5,729 nucleotides of DNA, taken from positions 1 to 5,729 of the forward strand of contig JAENVX010000089.1 of the NCBI GenBank assembly GCA_016650355.1, read 5' to 3'. The translations under genes were made by a program, and so were the position numbers. The first letter of the stretch is position 1, and each line of letters begins with the position of its first letter. Below, in pieces: positions 1 through 5,729 of this stretch. The DNA is from Bacteroidia bacterium (GTDB lineage: Bacteria; Bacteroidota; Bacteroidia; Cytophagales; Cyclobacteriaceae). The notes under the pieces were generated by a model that worked only from the letters and a program-made list of their open reading frames with translations, had not been told where the DNA came from and made no database searches.

Positions 1-900
1 AGCCTGCTCCACAAGTTCAGTGAGGAATTTTTTGTCGGGGCCATCACCGACAAAATGACACTCGAAATCAAGTCCTCTCCCCTGAAGTTGACGGCACGCT
101 TCAATCAAATGCGCCTGTCCCTTGACCTCATGCAACGTCCCCACACACAGGACCATAAAAGGATTCTCCCCTTTTTCATATGGGGTTTCATGAAAGCGGG
201 ATCGAAACACTTCAGTGTCGACACCACAATGGACCACATTTACTTTCTCACTGTAATTTCCCCAGCATTCCGAAATAATTATTTCTTTGTTATATTCTGA
301 GATCGCTGCAACAAACGCAGCTTCAGCAACCTTTTCACGTAACATATGTCTGTCACGATGAAGGTCCGAGCCGTGAGCGGTGAAGCTATAAGGGATACCA
401 ACAAGCCGATGAATGATAAATCCTGCTGCCGCAGGATGACTGGCAAAATGAGCGTGAATGTGTTGCACATTCTCTGACCTCATTTGATATGCAAACAGCA
501 CGGTTTTCGGGAATATGCCAATCACACCTGTGAAAAAGTTAAAACTGCCCCAATTAGAACGCAGTAAATCCCAAAGCGTTTTTAAATAAACAAGGGGTGT
601 TTTCCAGAGGAAGTGTAGGTTCGCTCGTACGATTGGAAAAGAGATAAAAGGCTGGAAATGAGCGGCTTCTACAAATTGCACAGCTTCGGGATGCAGAACA
701 TCTTCATGTTCGCGTAAGAGAGGATAGACCTCCACTTGAATACCCTGTTGCCTCATCGCCAACATTTCGTAAAGGATAAAGGTTTCCGTCAGCTTCGGAA
801 AGCGCGACATAATGTAGGCAACTTTGAGACCCTGTGATCTATTCAACAGTCTTTCCGCAACAGCGGATTGAATAGTTTGTAATTCTTGATTGATAAGCAT
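1..900 (-). CDS. GT4-family glycosyltransferase, C-terminus cut by window edge
   Basis: Predicted cytoplasmic glycosyltransferase that would transfer a sugar from an activated donor onto a growing lipid-linked repeat unit. My translation gives 300 uninterrupted codons from the ATG at 900 to the window edge with no stop, so the gene is partial; relatives are usually about 400 residues. The N-terminal Rossmann half begins near residue 26 (KVAYIMSRFPKLTETFI), a signature of exopolysaccharide GT4 enzymes. It continues with HIHAHFASHPAAAGF (148-161), SFTAHGSDLH (172-181) and AISEYNKE (199-206). The linker NVVHCGVDTEVF (221-232) is the classic GT-B hinge, and the C-terminal donor domain starts with LCVGTLHEVKGQAHLIEA (251-268) and VGDGPDKK (284-291). 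The usual E-x7-E donor motif would lie beyond the edge. The start is the first ATG after an in-frame TAG at 906-904; a weak AAAGG lies about 13 bases upstream. It follows the kinase gene by 54 bp and is probably in the same operon. The donor and acceptor sugars cannot be told from sequence. Confidence 0.92.
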   Translation of the reverse strand, partial: MLINQELQTIQSAVAERLLNRSQGLKVAYIMSRFPKLTETFILYEMLAMRQQGIQVEVYPLLREHEDVLHPEAVQFVEAAHFQPFISFPIVRANLHFLWKTPLVYLKTLWDLLRSNWGSFNFFTGVIGIFPKTVLFAYQMRSENVQHIHAHFASHPAAAGFIIHRLVGIPYSFTAHGSDLHRDRHMLREKVAEAAFVAAISEYNKEIIISECWGNYSEKVNVVHCGVDTEVFRSRFHETPYEKGENPFMVLCVGTLHEVKGQAHLIEACRQLQGRGLDFECHFVGDGPDKKFLTELVEQA

Positions 901-954
901 ATTCTAACCATTACCTTTAGCTATGTTTGCTCTGACTTAAGTGCAACCATCGTC

Positions 955-2079
955 TCAATTTTCGGTGAGCTCTGCAAGCAGGCTCATTACTCTTTGTTTG
1001 AAATATTGATTCACCAACTTAATATTTGGCCGACCTACAATCTTGATAAAATTAGGTTTTTGGGACGATCTTGCAATTTTACTTGACCATTTGTCAAGCA
1101 ATGCCAACGCCTCATAAAGCCGGATAGCAGGATAAGGAATAGATTCCTGACCAAAATAACCTTTGAGAAATGCCTGTTCGTAGGTTGCCAATTGATTCAA
1201 ATTAAATGCAAGTCCATGACTCATCACTTGCAGAGAAGACATCTTAAGGTCATTCAAAAAGTATCCAATATCCTCATAAATCGGCATACGCCACTTGGCG
1301 AATGTATCAAGAGTAGTCACACGGAAATTCGGCCCAACGAGAATATTCCGCATCGCATAATCTCCATGACCGAGACCCAAAGGAAGCGAATCTGGAAGAG
1401 TTTCCCGGGCTTTGTCGATAAGTATGGATGCAGTTTCTTTGAAAAAAGACTCGCTCCCGAGCATTTTCGTTAAAAAATCTGTGATTGTAGTAATTACCTC
1501 AATATAATCATTTCTGTGTTGGGAACGGACCTTAACATCTTGTTCCTTGGGCATCGCATGATACAGACGTAGCCAGACCCCTACATTTTGATAGGCAGGG
1601 GAAAGTCTAGCCTGACCAAATGGAAAAAGTAGGCGGTTTTCTCCGAAAAAAAGATTTCGCAGTTTAGGGTCACTGGATTCCTCTGTAAAAATAGCATGAT
1701 ATTGAGGTAAGTAATCAAGAACACGGATTGCCCCCAATTGTTCTTTATCAAGGCTGGTAAAGTAATTGTAAATTGTCTTAAGGGCTGTATAGTGTAACCA
1801 ATGCATGTCACGAGATTCGGTTTTTGGAAAGAGCTGAGGCTTTTCAAAGGTGCTCCTTTTTTTTGGACTATTCCCCGACAAACGGAGAGGCACCTTAACA
1901 AACACGGAACGAATTTGCGTTTCACTGCCTACTTTAAATCTATACAGCATTGCCGAAGGGCGTTCCTGTTTGGATAGTAATTGAACGCCAAACTTTTCTG
2001 ATACTAAAACTGGATAATAGCGAGACGCATGCGAACGGATATGATCCATAAAAACTAAACTTTGATCTCTACTCGTCAT
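955..2079 (-). CDS. APH/choline-kinase-fold phosphotransferase
   Basis: A 374-residue soluble protein of the aminoglycoside phosphotransferase/choline kinase-like fold, which transfers phosphate from a nucleotide to a small-molecule hydroxyl. Visible motifs are a beta-3 lysine in VFVKVP (K62) and the catalytic loop HGDYAMRNIL, which fits the Brenner HxDxxxxN pattern (H238, D240, N245). A metal-binding Asp follows in TTLDTF (D258), then an acidic pair ED (269-270) in the position where APH proteins carry their conserved Asp. All key residues appear present, so it is probably active. No signal peptide or membrane segment is seen. Its ATG lies one base after the flippase stop (TGACATG), with a weak AGAG in the flippase 3' end as ribosome site, so translation is probably coupled. 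The context argues for a glycan precursor, a sugar or a lipid carrier as substrate rather than an antibiotic, but this is inference. An A8 run on the coding strand (1864-1857, residues 72-75) is a possible slippage point. The internal ATG at codon 11 is an alternative start. Confidence 0.8.
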   Translation of the reverse strand: MTSRDQSLVFMDHIRSHASRYYPVLVSEKFGVQLLSKQERPSAMLYRFKVGSETQIRSVFVKVPLRLSGNSPKKRSTFEKPQLFPKTESRDMHWLHYTALKTIYNYFTSLDKEQLGAIRVLDYLPQYHAIFTEESSDPKLRNLFFGENRLLFPFGQARLSPAYQNVGVWLRLYHAMPKEQDVKVRSQHRNDYIEVITTITDFLTKMLGSESFFKETASILIDKARETLPDSLPLGLGHGDYAMRNILVGPNFRVTTLDTFAKWRMPIYEDIGYFLNDLKMSSLQVMSHGLAFNLNQLATYEQAFLKGYFGQESIPYPAIRLYEALALLDKWSSKIARSSQKPNFIKIVGRPNIKLVNQYFKQRVMSLLAELTEN

Positions 2080-2080
2080 G

Positions 2081-3649
2081 TCAGCTACTCTTTGTTGCGA
2101 AAAGAATCCGAACCAGTTGGAAACGCAACAATTCAGGAAATGTTTGTTCGATGTTAATTACCTTTCGGTTAATAAACAGTACGATAAGAGAGATGAGCCC
2201 CGCAAGCCCAACGCCAATATAGATGGGAAAAACCAGCAAGCTCTGGAGAATTGTTAAGCCTAAAGTTCCCAAGACAATACTTAAGTAAACTCTTAGGTAG
2301 CGCCACTGGAATAGGTTAATCTTGGTGGCGAACTTTAAACCCAGATGGTTTAGGACATTGTACAAAATCAAAGTCCCACAAGTTCCAATCGCTGCACCTG
2401 TTGCTCCATAACGGGGAATTAGAATCAAGCCAAGTGCCAAGCTGATAAGCATTGCAATAAAATCGATAATGACAGTGTAACGAAGTCTGCCATATATACG
2501 CAGTGTATCTGCGTTAAATCCCAGCGCCGCATTGAAGTAATAACCAAAGGCAAGCACCGCCATAATCCATCCGGACTGAGCATATCGCTCTCCAAAAAGC
2601 AACAATGTTAATGGTTGAGCGAGTGAGAACGTAAGTAGAAAAATCGGAAAAGAAATAACTGTAATCCAGACCGCACTTTGCCAATACAAGTCATCAATCG
2701 CTTGCTGATCTTTTCTAGCAAACATGCGTGCCATTGCAGGCATAAAGAGCAAGCCAAAGCTTTGAATAACCATCGTATTCAAATCGGCAACAGGCTGAAC
2801 AGCCCGATAGGCCGCGACATCGAGCGTGCTACGAAAGTATTGGAGTAAAATAATGACTAGCTGACTCCTTATCATAAAGACAAAATTGCTAGTGAGTAGA
2901 GGAGTACTAAACCCAAAAATCTCTTTTATCGGGAATTTTATTTTCCGTATATTGAAATGCTTCCATAACTCTTGTTTGCGAAGATCACGCACTAGAATTC
3001 CGTAGTAAATGGTAATGCCTAAAGCTCCTGAAGCTATATAGCCTGTGGATAAGAAATACACATTACTTCGGAATAAGATCAGTAATAGAACAACCAATAG
3101 TTTCAGACTTGGTCCAAGAACGTATCTTCGAAAAAAAATTGAGCTTGGTTTGGAGAAAATGGCGAGCATTCCAACCATGATGCTATCCAATGCTTGTATA
3201 GGTATTAAAAAAACCAACAAGAGCAATAGTTGAACAGTCGATTGGTCGCTGACAAACGTTTCTGTGATCCAGCCCCTCAAACCGAAAACCAGTAAAACCA
3301 AAAAAAAACTGAGCGAAAAAACGGTACTAACCATCATAATAATGGCACCAATCACTTTATGATATTCGCCTTTTTCCTGGTACATCGGTACGAATCGGGT
3401 GATGGCTTTGTCGAATCCGAAAACTGCAAGGCTCGACCCCAGCGAGATTAGGGATAAAGCATAGGCAAATGCACCGTAGTCACTCTTCGACAAGTAACGC
3501 ACAATCAGAATTTGGACAACGAAGTTCGCCGCCATTGAGATTACGCGACCTGTTAATAGTAACGTAGAACCGCGGAGATGCTTTCCAGTGGCTTGACTTG
3601 TTGTTGTGACAGGAACGTCGGTAGTGGACGGTTTTTCGAAGTTCATCAT
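2081..3649 (-). CDS. MOP-superfamily polysaccharide flippase (Wzx-like)
   Basis: Integral membrane flippase expected to move undecaprenyl-linked oligosaccharide repeat units across the cytoplasmic membrane in a Wzx/Wzy-type pathway. From the ATG at 3649 the protein is 522 residues, within the usual range. After a hydrophilic leader of about 25 residues come many hydrophobic segments, consistent with about 14 helices. Family hallmarks, numbered from this ATG, include the first-helix region GSTLLLTGRVISMAANF (27-43), RYLSKSDYGAFAYALS (51-66) and GFDKAITRFVPMY (78-90). Later come LLLFGERYAQSGW (349-361), NADTLRIYGRLRY (379-391) and LILIPRYGATGAAIGT (408-423), typical of Polysacc_synt/RfbX proteins. 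The frame stays open for 10 more codons to a TTG at 3679. I prefer the tandem ATG-ATG at 3649/3646, but no Shine-Dalgarno precedes any of these starts. It follows the chain-length gene after a 10-bp hairpin and abuts the kinase gene. T9 (3300-3308) and T8 (3131-3138) runs on the coding strand lie within it. Confidence 0.94.
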   Translation of the reverse strand: MMNFEKPSTTDVPVTTTSQATGKHLRGSTLLLTGRVISMAANFVVQILIVRYLSKSDYGAFAYALSLISLGSSLAVFGFDKAITRFVPMYQEKGEYHKVIGAIIMMVSTVFSLSFFLVLLVFGLRGWITETFVSDQSTVQLLLLLVFLIPIQALDSIMVGMLAIFSKPSSIFFRRYVLGPSLKLLVVLLLILFRSNVYFLSTGYIASGALGITIYYGILVRDLRKQELWKHFNIRKIKFPIKEIFGFSTPLLTSNFVFMIRSQLVIILLQYFRSTLDVAAYRAVQPVADLNTMVIQSFGLLFMPAMARMFARKDQQAIDDLYWQSAVWITVISFPIFLLTFSLAQPLTLLLFGERYAQSGWIMAVLAFGYYFNAALGFNADTLRIYGRLRYTVIIDFIAMLISLALGLILIPRYGATGAAIGTCGTLILYNVLNHLGLKFATKINLFQWRYLRVYLSIVLGTLGLTILQSLLVFPIYIGVGLAGLISLIVLFINRKVINIEQTFPELLRFQLVRILFATKSS

Positions 3650-3684
3650 AATAGTGGAAGAATGCAAATAAATTATCAAATTAG

Positions 3685-3713
3685 GTCAGTGCGGCTTGAA
3701 ATACCGCACTGAC
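3685..3713 (-). terminator. Intercistronic hairpin after the chain-length gene (attenuator, weak terminator or mRNA-stabilising stem)
   Basis: A perfect inverted repeat: arms GTCAGTGCGG (3685-3694) and CCGCACTGAC (3704-3713) separated by a 9-base loop. In the minus-strand transcript the stem begins two bases after the TAA of the chain-length gene and ends about 35 bases before the preferred flippase ATG. The RNA downstream is AU-rich (CUAAUUUGAUAAUUUAUUU) but lacks an uninterrupted U tract, so as an intrinsic terminator it is imperfect. Because the flippase continues the same pathway on the same strand, partial termination or protection of the upstream message seems more likely than a true operon end. 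The stem is directly visible; its role is inferred. Confidence 0.55.
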
Positions 3714-3715
3714 AC

Positions 3716-5332
3716 TTAACTCTTCGTTGTATGCTCAGATAAGTTGTTTTTCTTATCTAATTTCGAGATAAAAGGCGATGGATTGTAATCATAGATAACA
3801 CCAGCTAGGTTGATTTTCATCAGGCGTAAATCCTCGATCACCTTGTTTACTACTTTGCTTCTTGCATCTGTATGGCGTGCCACCAAGATGATCGCCTTTA
3901 CCTGAGAGGCCAAAGTAAGGCTTTCGGCAAACCGTGAAATTGCAGAACCTGCAACCAGTACAATATCCGCTTCTTTTTGAAGATTTTTAAACAGTTCGCC
4001 CATCTTTGTTGAATTCAGCATCTCACGCGAACTTTTTTCAGAAGACAATCCAGCTGGTAGGAATCGAATACCAGGAACTTGTTCTACTGGCAGAAGTTCC
4101 AGTTTTGTCGATTTAGTTAGCACCAGATCAGCCAACCCTTCCTTCTTCTCAGCATTGAATATAGTTGTCAAGACAGGGTTTTCGACTTGGGCATCTACCA
4201 GCACAACCTTGTATCCTGCCTGAGCAAATGCAACAGCCAGATTTCCTGCAGTCACAGCTGCATCATCTTCAGCTTGCGACCCAACGCTGCTCAACAACAA
4301 AGTATAAGGTGTCGATTTGCCGGTCGAGAATTGCAACTTGACAACAACTTCACGGTAACTATTAGCAACCGGGGATTCGGGTTGAGCAAACGTGACAAGC
4401 TTTTCAAGTCCGGAACCATTTAAGCGTTCGTGCTTGTCAATCGTACTCAACAACGGAACATTAGCGACTCTGCTGAGGTCTCCCGAGTATCGAATCCTAT
4501 CATCGCTATATTCAGCAACAAAGATAATGATGATTGCAAAGATCATGCCGCTAACCCCAGACGAAATAACCTTTAGCAAAAGTTGTTGATCGACGATTGT
4601 TGCCTCAATTGCTGGTTGGATAATCATAATTTGGTTGGTATTTGTACCTAGTAGTACTTGATAGAAGCTTGCCAATGTTTTGAGCGCATCAAAAAAGCGA
4701 CTGCGTTCATCGGCAAGCTGCTTGACCACAAGACTTTGCTTGTCCTGATTAGCTTTTGCAGCCTCCGGGCTACTCGTCTTCGCATTTTTTAAAGTAGTAA
4801 GTTCAGCTTCCAATTTCTTAATGTTTGCCTCAGACTGACTAACAATCTGCTCCAAGTAACCTACTTGATCGCTCAACTGATCTCGAAGCAAGGTTGTCGT
4901 ATTATCCGTCGAGGGACTAATTTCGAGCAGAGTTTGCGCGACAGCATTCGCAACGGCGATGGCTATATTTGGATCCCGATTGAACACAATGATCGTCAAT
5001 ACTCGGGTTGTAGCACTTTGTCTGGTTTGGATCACGCTTTTGTGCTCGCCTGGATAAGATTCCTGATCCAATTTATTGTAAACAGAATCCAAGAATAAGG
5101 AAGTATTCACCATTTCAGCGTATGTCTGGGTTAGTTGTCCTCCGATTTTCAAAGAGTTCAAATCTGGACTAGGACTATCCAAGCTTGGTCCAACGAGTAA
5201 ATTAGTTGTTGCTCTATATGAAGCAGGTTGGCTATTAAGCTGATAGAACGTAATGATGCTTGCAACAAAGGCGGCCAACACCAACAACCATATATAGCGG
5301 TAGAGAATATTGAGAAGTTTTAATAGATCCAT
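3716..5332 (-). CDS. Wzz-type polysaccharide co-polymerase fused to degenerate BY-kinase-like domain
   Basis: A 538-residue membrane protein predicted to set polysaccharide chain length and couple polymerisation to export. The N-terminal Wzz domain (about 1-95) has membrane helix 1 at 12-31 and YRATTNLLVG (39-48). A periplasmic coiled-coil stretch follows at about 145-185 (heptad-like, KKLEAELTTLKNAK), then helix 2 at about 255-273. The cytoplasmic part opens with DDRIRYSGDLSRVANVPLLS (277-296), the usual link to a CpsD/Wzc-type domain, and SPVANSYREVVVKLQFS (320-336). The ATPase motifs are eroded. The P-loop position reads SSVGSQAEDDAAV (348-360) with no GK[ST]; Walker A' reads VVLVDAQ (376-382) with Gln for the second Asp; Walker B reads IVLVAGS (457-463) without Asp. 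No tyrosine occurs after Y516, so there is no C-terminal Tyr cluster. The proline-rich stretch usual before helix 2 is reduced to P240. The start at 5332 has a good GAGGT seven bases upstream. Chain-length control is well supported; kinase activity is unlikely. Confidence 0.93.
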   Translation of the reverse strand: MDLLKLLNILYRYIWLLVLAAFVASIITFYQLNSQPASYRATTNLLVGPSLDSPSPDLNSLKIGGQLTQTYAEMVNTSLFLDSVYNKLDQESYPGEHKSVIQTRQSATTRVLTIIVFNRDPNIAIAVANAVAQTLLEISPSTDNTTTLLRDQLSDQVGYLEQIVSQSEANIKKLEAELTTLKNAKTSSPEAAKANQDKQSLVVKQLADERSRFFDALKTLASFYQVLLGTNTNQIMIIQPAIEATIVDQQLLLKVISSGVSGMIFAIIIIFVAEYSDDRIRYSGDLSRVANVPLLSTIDKHERLNGSGLEKLVTFAQPESPVANSYREVVVKLQFSTGKSTPYTLLLSSVGSQAEDDAAVTAGNLAVAFAQAGYKVVLVDAQVENPVLTTIFNAEKKEGLADLVLTKSTKLELLPVEQVPGIRFLPAGLSSEKSSREMLNSTKMGELFKNLQKEADIVLVAGSAISRFAESLTLASQVKAIILVARHTDARSKVVNKVIEDLRLMKINLAGVIYDYNPSPFISKLDKKNNLSEHTTKS

Positions 5333-5339
5333 ATCTGAT

Positions 5340-5345
5340 ACCTCG
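5340..5345 (-). promoter_or_regulatory. Shine-Dalgarno site of the co-polymerase gene
   Basis: The minus strand reads CGAGGT here, with GAGGT ending seven bases before the ATG at 5332. It is the clearest ribosome binding site in the window and fixes that start. The flippase, by contrast, has no such site. Confidence 0.7.
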
Positions 5346-5376
5346 TTTTATTAATCAAATGAACTGAATAAACATC

Positions 5377-5401
5377 TAATCGTTTTACTTTATGACGATT
5401 A
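5377..5401. repeat. 7-bp inverted repeat in the leader of the co-polymerase gene
   Basis: Arms TAATCGT (5377-5383) and ACGATTA (5395-5401) match perfectly around an 11-base AT-rich centre, starting 44 bases upstream of the ATG. It could be an operator dyad or a small leader hairpin. The arms are AT-rich, so a weak RNA stem seems less likely than a protein-binding site, and chance is possible. I found no convincing sigma-70 promoter pair for the minus strand in the surrounding spacer (5345-5535), so transcription may read through from the upstream gene or start from an unrecognised promoter. Confidence 0.3.
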
Positions 5402-5535
5402 AGCGTCGAAAAGGTTACAACATCGCAAGGCTAGAGACAATTATTACTTCCGGACTTGACACATTTCTATAGGTAGTCGGTTTGTCCATCACTCATCAAC
5501 CCTAGCAAGAGTCACCGATTAATTTCCACCCCATG

Positions 5536-5729
5536 TTACAGGGTCCCAATAGATTTGGCAATTTCTGCTGGAATTTCATAGCCATATCGCTCCATCTCGT
5601 CAGAGAGTTCAGGCATAATTCGAGCTAGGTCATGTGGATCAAATCGCTGCCACTTAAGTTTTCGATCCGATTTGACCATCTCCTTGACGGCTTTCGCCAT
5701 GTCGTTGGTCATCTGCAATCCACAATGTG
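5536..5729 (-). CDS. C-terminal fragment, possible sulfotransferase-family protein (5' end beyond window)
   Basis: An open frame runs from the window edge to a TAA at 5538-5536, giving 63 residues with no in-frame stop before the edge. The segment KWQRFDPHDLARIMPELSDE followed by MERYGYE resembles the extreme C-terminus of bacterial sulfotransferase-family proteins. There a Trp-containing stretch, an acidic amphipathic helix and a terminal LGYE-like motif close the domain. The PAPS-binding motifs would be N-terminal and off the window, so the assignment rests on tail similarity alone. Alternatively it is a complete small protein of 58 residues from the ATG at 5712 (a GTGGA lies six bases upstream), or of 60 from a TTG at 5718. 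Composition is charged and soluble, with no membrane segment. A sulfotransferase would fit the locus, since it could decorate the exported glycan. Confidence 0.45.
   Translation of the reverse strand, partial: HCGLQMTNDMAKAVKEMVKSDRKLKWQRFDPHDLARIMPELSDEMERYGYEIPAEIAKSIGTL

Noticed and set aside
55..300. Plus-strand open frame of 81 codons
   Set aside because: It runs antisense within the well-supported glycosyltransferase and encodes no recognisable protein. The other plus-strand frames at 886-1086, 1192-1473, 3045-3233, 4187-4589 and 4865-5098 are likewise antisense shadows.
1581..1925. Second minus-strand frame of 114 codons inside the kinase
   Set aside because: It is an alternative frame of the kinase gene with no ribosome site and no protein-like motif. 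The kinase frame carries the conserved residues.
955..2079. Antibiotic-resistance aminoglycoside phosphotransferase
   Set aside because: Only the shared fold motifs match. The location inside a polysaccharide operon coupled to a flippase, and the lack of mobile-element context, argue against a resistance role.
3644..3679. TTGATA plus TATTAT on the minus strand as an internal promoter for the flippase
   Set aside because: The spacing is 20 bases and the -10 would overlap the start codon, so a transcript could not carry the ATG with a leader.
5033..5053. PGEHKSV at residues 94-100 of the co-polymerase, resembling the PGEGKST P-loop of BY-kinases
   Set aside because: It lies in the periplasmic Wzz part between the two membrane helices, not at the start of the cytoplasmic domain, and lacks the second Gly and the final Thr. 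It is a chance resemblance.
5456..5461. Perfect TTGACA on the plus strand as a -35 box
   Set aside because: No -10 element occurs at 16-18 bases downstream (position 5479 onward reads GGTTTG), and no plausible plus-strand gene follows.

Overview
The window is one arm of a surface-polysaccharide (exopolysaccharide or capsule) biosynthesis locus. Every credible gene lies on the minus strand, so transcription runs from high to low coordinates. Moderate GC (roughly the mid-40s by eye), bacterial gene packing, and the style of the chain-length and flippase proteins fit an environmental bacterium. They remind me of Chloroflexota (Anaerolineae-like) loci, but this assignment is tentative because no rRNA or tRNA is present to anchor it.

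In transcription order: (1) 5729-5536, the 3' end of a gene cut by the window edge, whose C-terminus resembles the tail of sulfotransferase-family proteins. (2) A spacer of about 200 bp with no clear terminator or strong promoter; it holds a 7-bp inverted repeat and a good Shine-Dalgarno site for the next gene. (3) 5332-3716, a Wzz-type polysaccharide co-polymerase fused to a cytoplasmic BY-kinase-like (CpsD/Wzc-type) domain whose nucleotide-binding motifs are all degraded. (4) A perfect 10-bp hairpin just after its stop codon. (5) 3649-2081, a MOP-superfamily (Wzx-like) lipid-linked oligosaccharide flippase. (6) 2079-955, an APH/choline-kinase-fold phosphotransferase whose start is separated from the flippase stop by one base. 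(7) 900-1, a GT4-type glycosyltransferase missing its C-terminal part at the window edge.

Read together, the genes supply assembly functions (glycosyltransferase), membrane translocation (flippase), chain-length control (co-polymerase) and probable decoration or precursor phosphorylation (kinase, possible sulfotransferase) for a Wzx/Wzy-like pathway. No Wzy polymerase, initiating phosphoglycosyltransferase or outer-membrane exporter is visible, so the locus must extend beyond both ends.

The points most worth a second look are the co-polymerase with a pseudo-kinase domain (no P-loop Lys/Thr, no Walker B Asp, no C-terminal Tyr cluster), the intact small-molecule-type kinase translationally coupled to the flippase, and the intercistronic hairpin between the chain-length and flippase genes. 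I see no CRISPR array, insertion sequence, tRNA or other mobile element.
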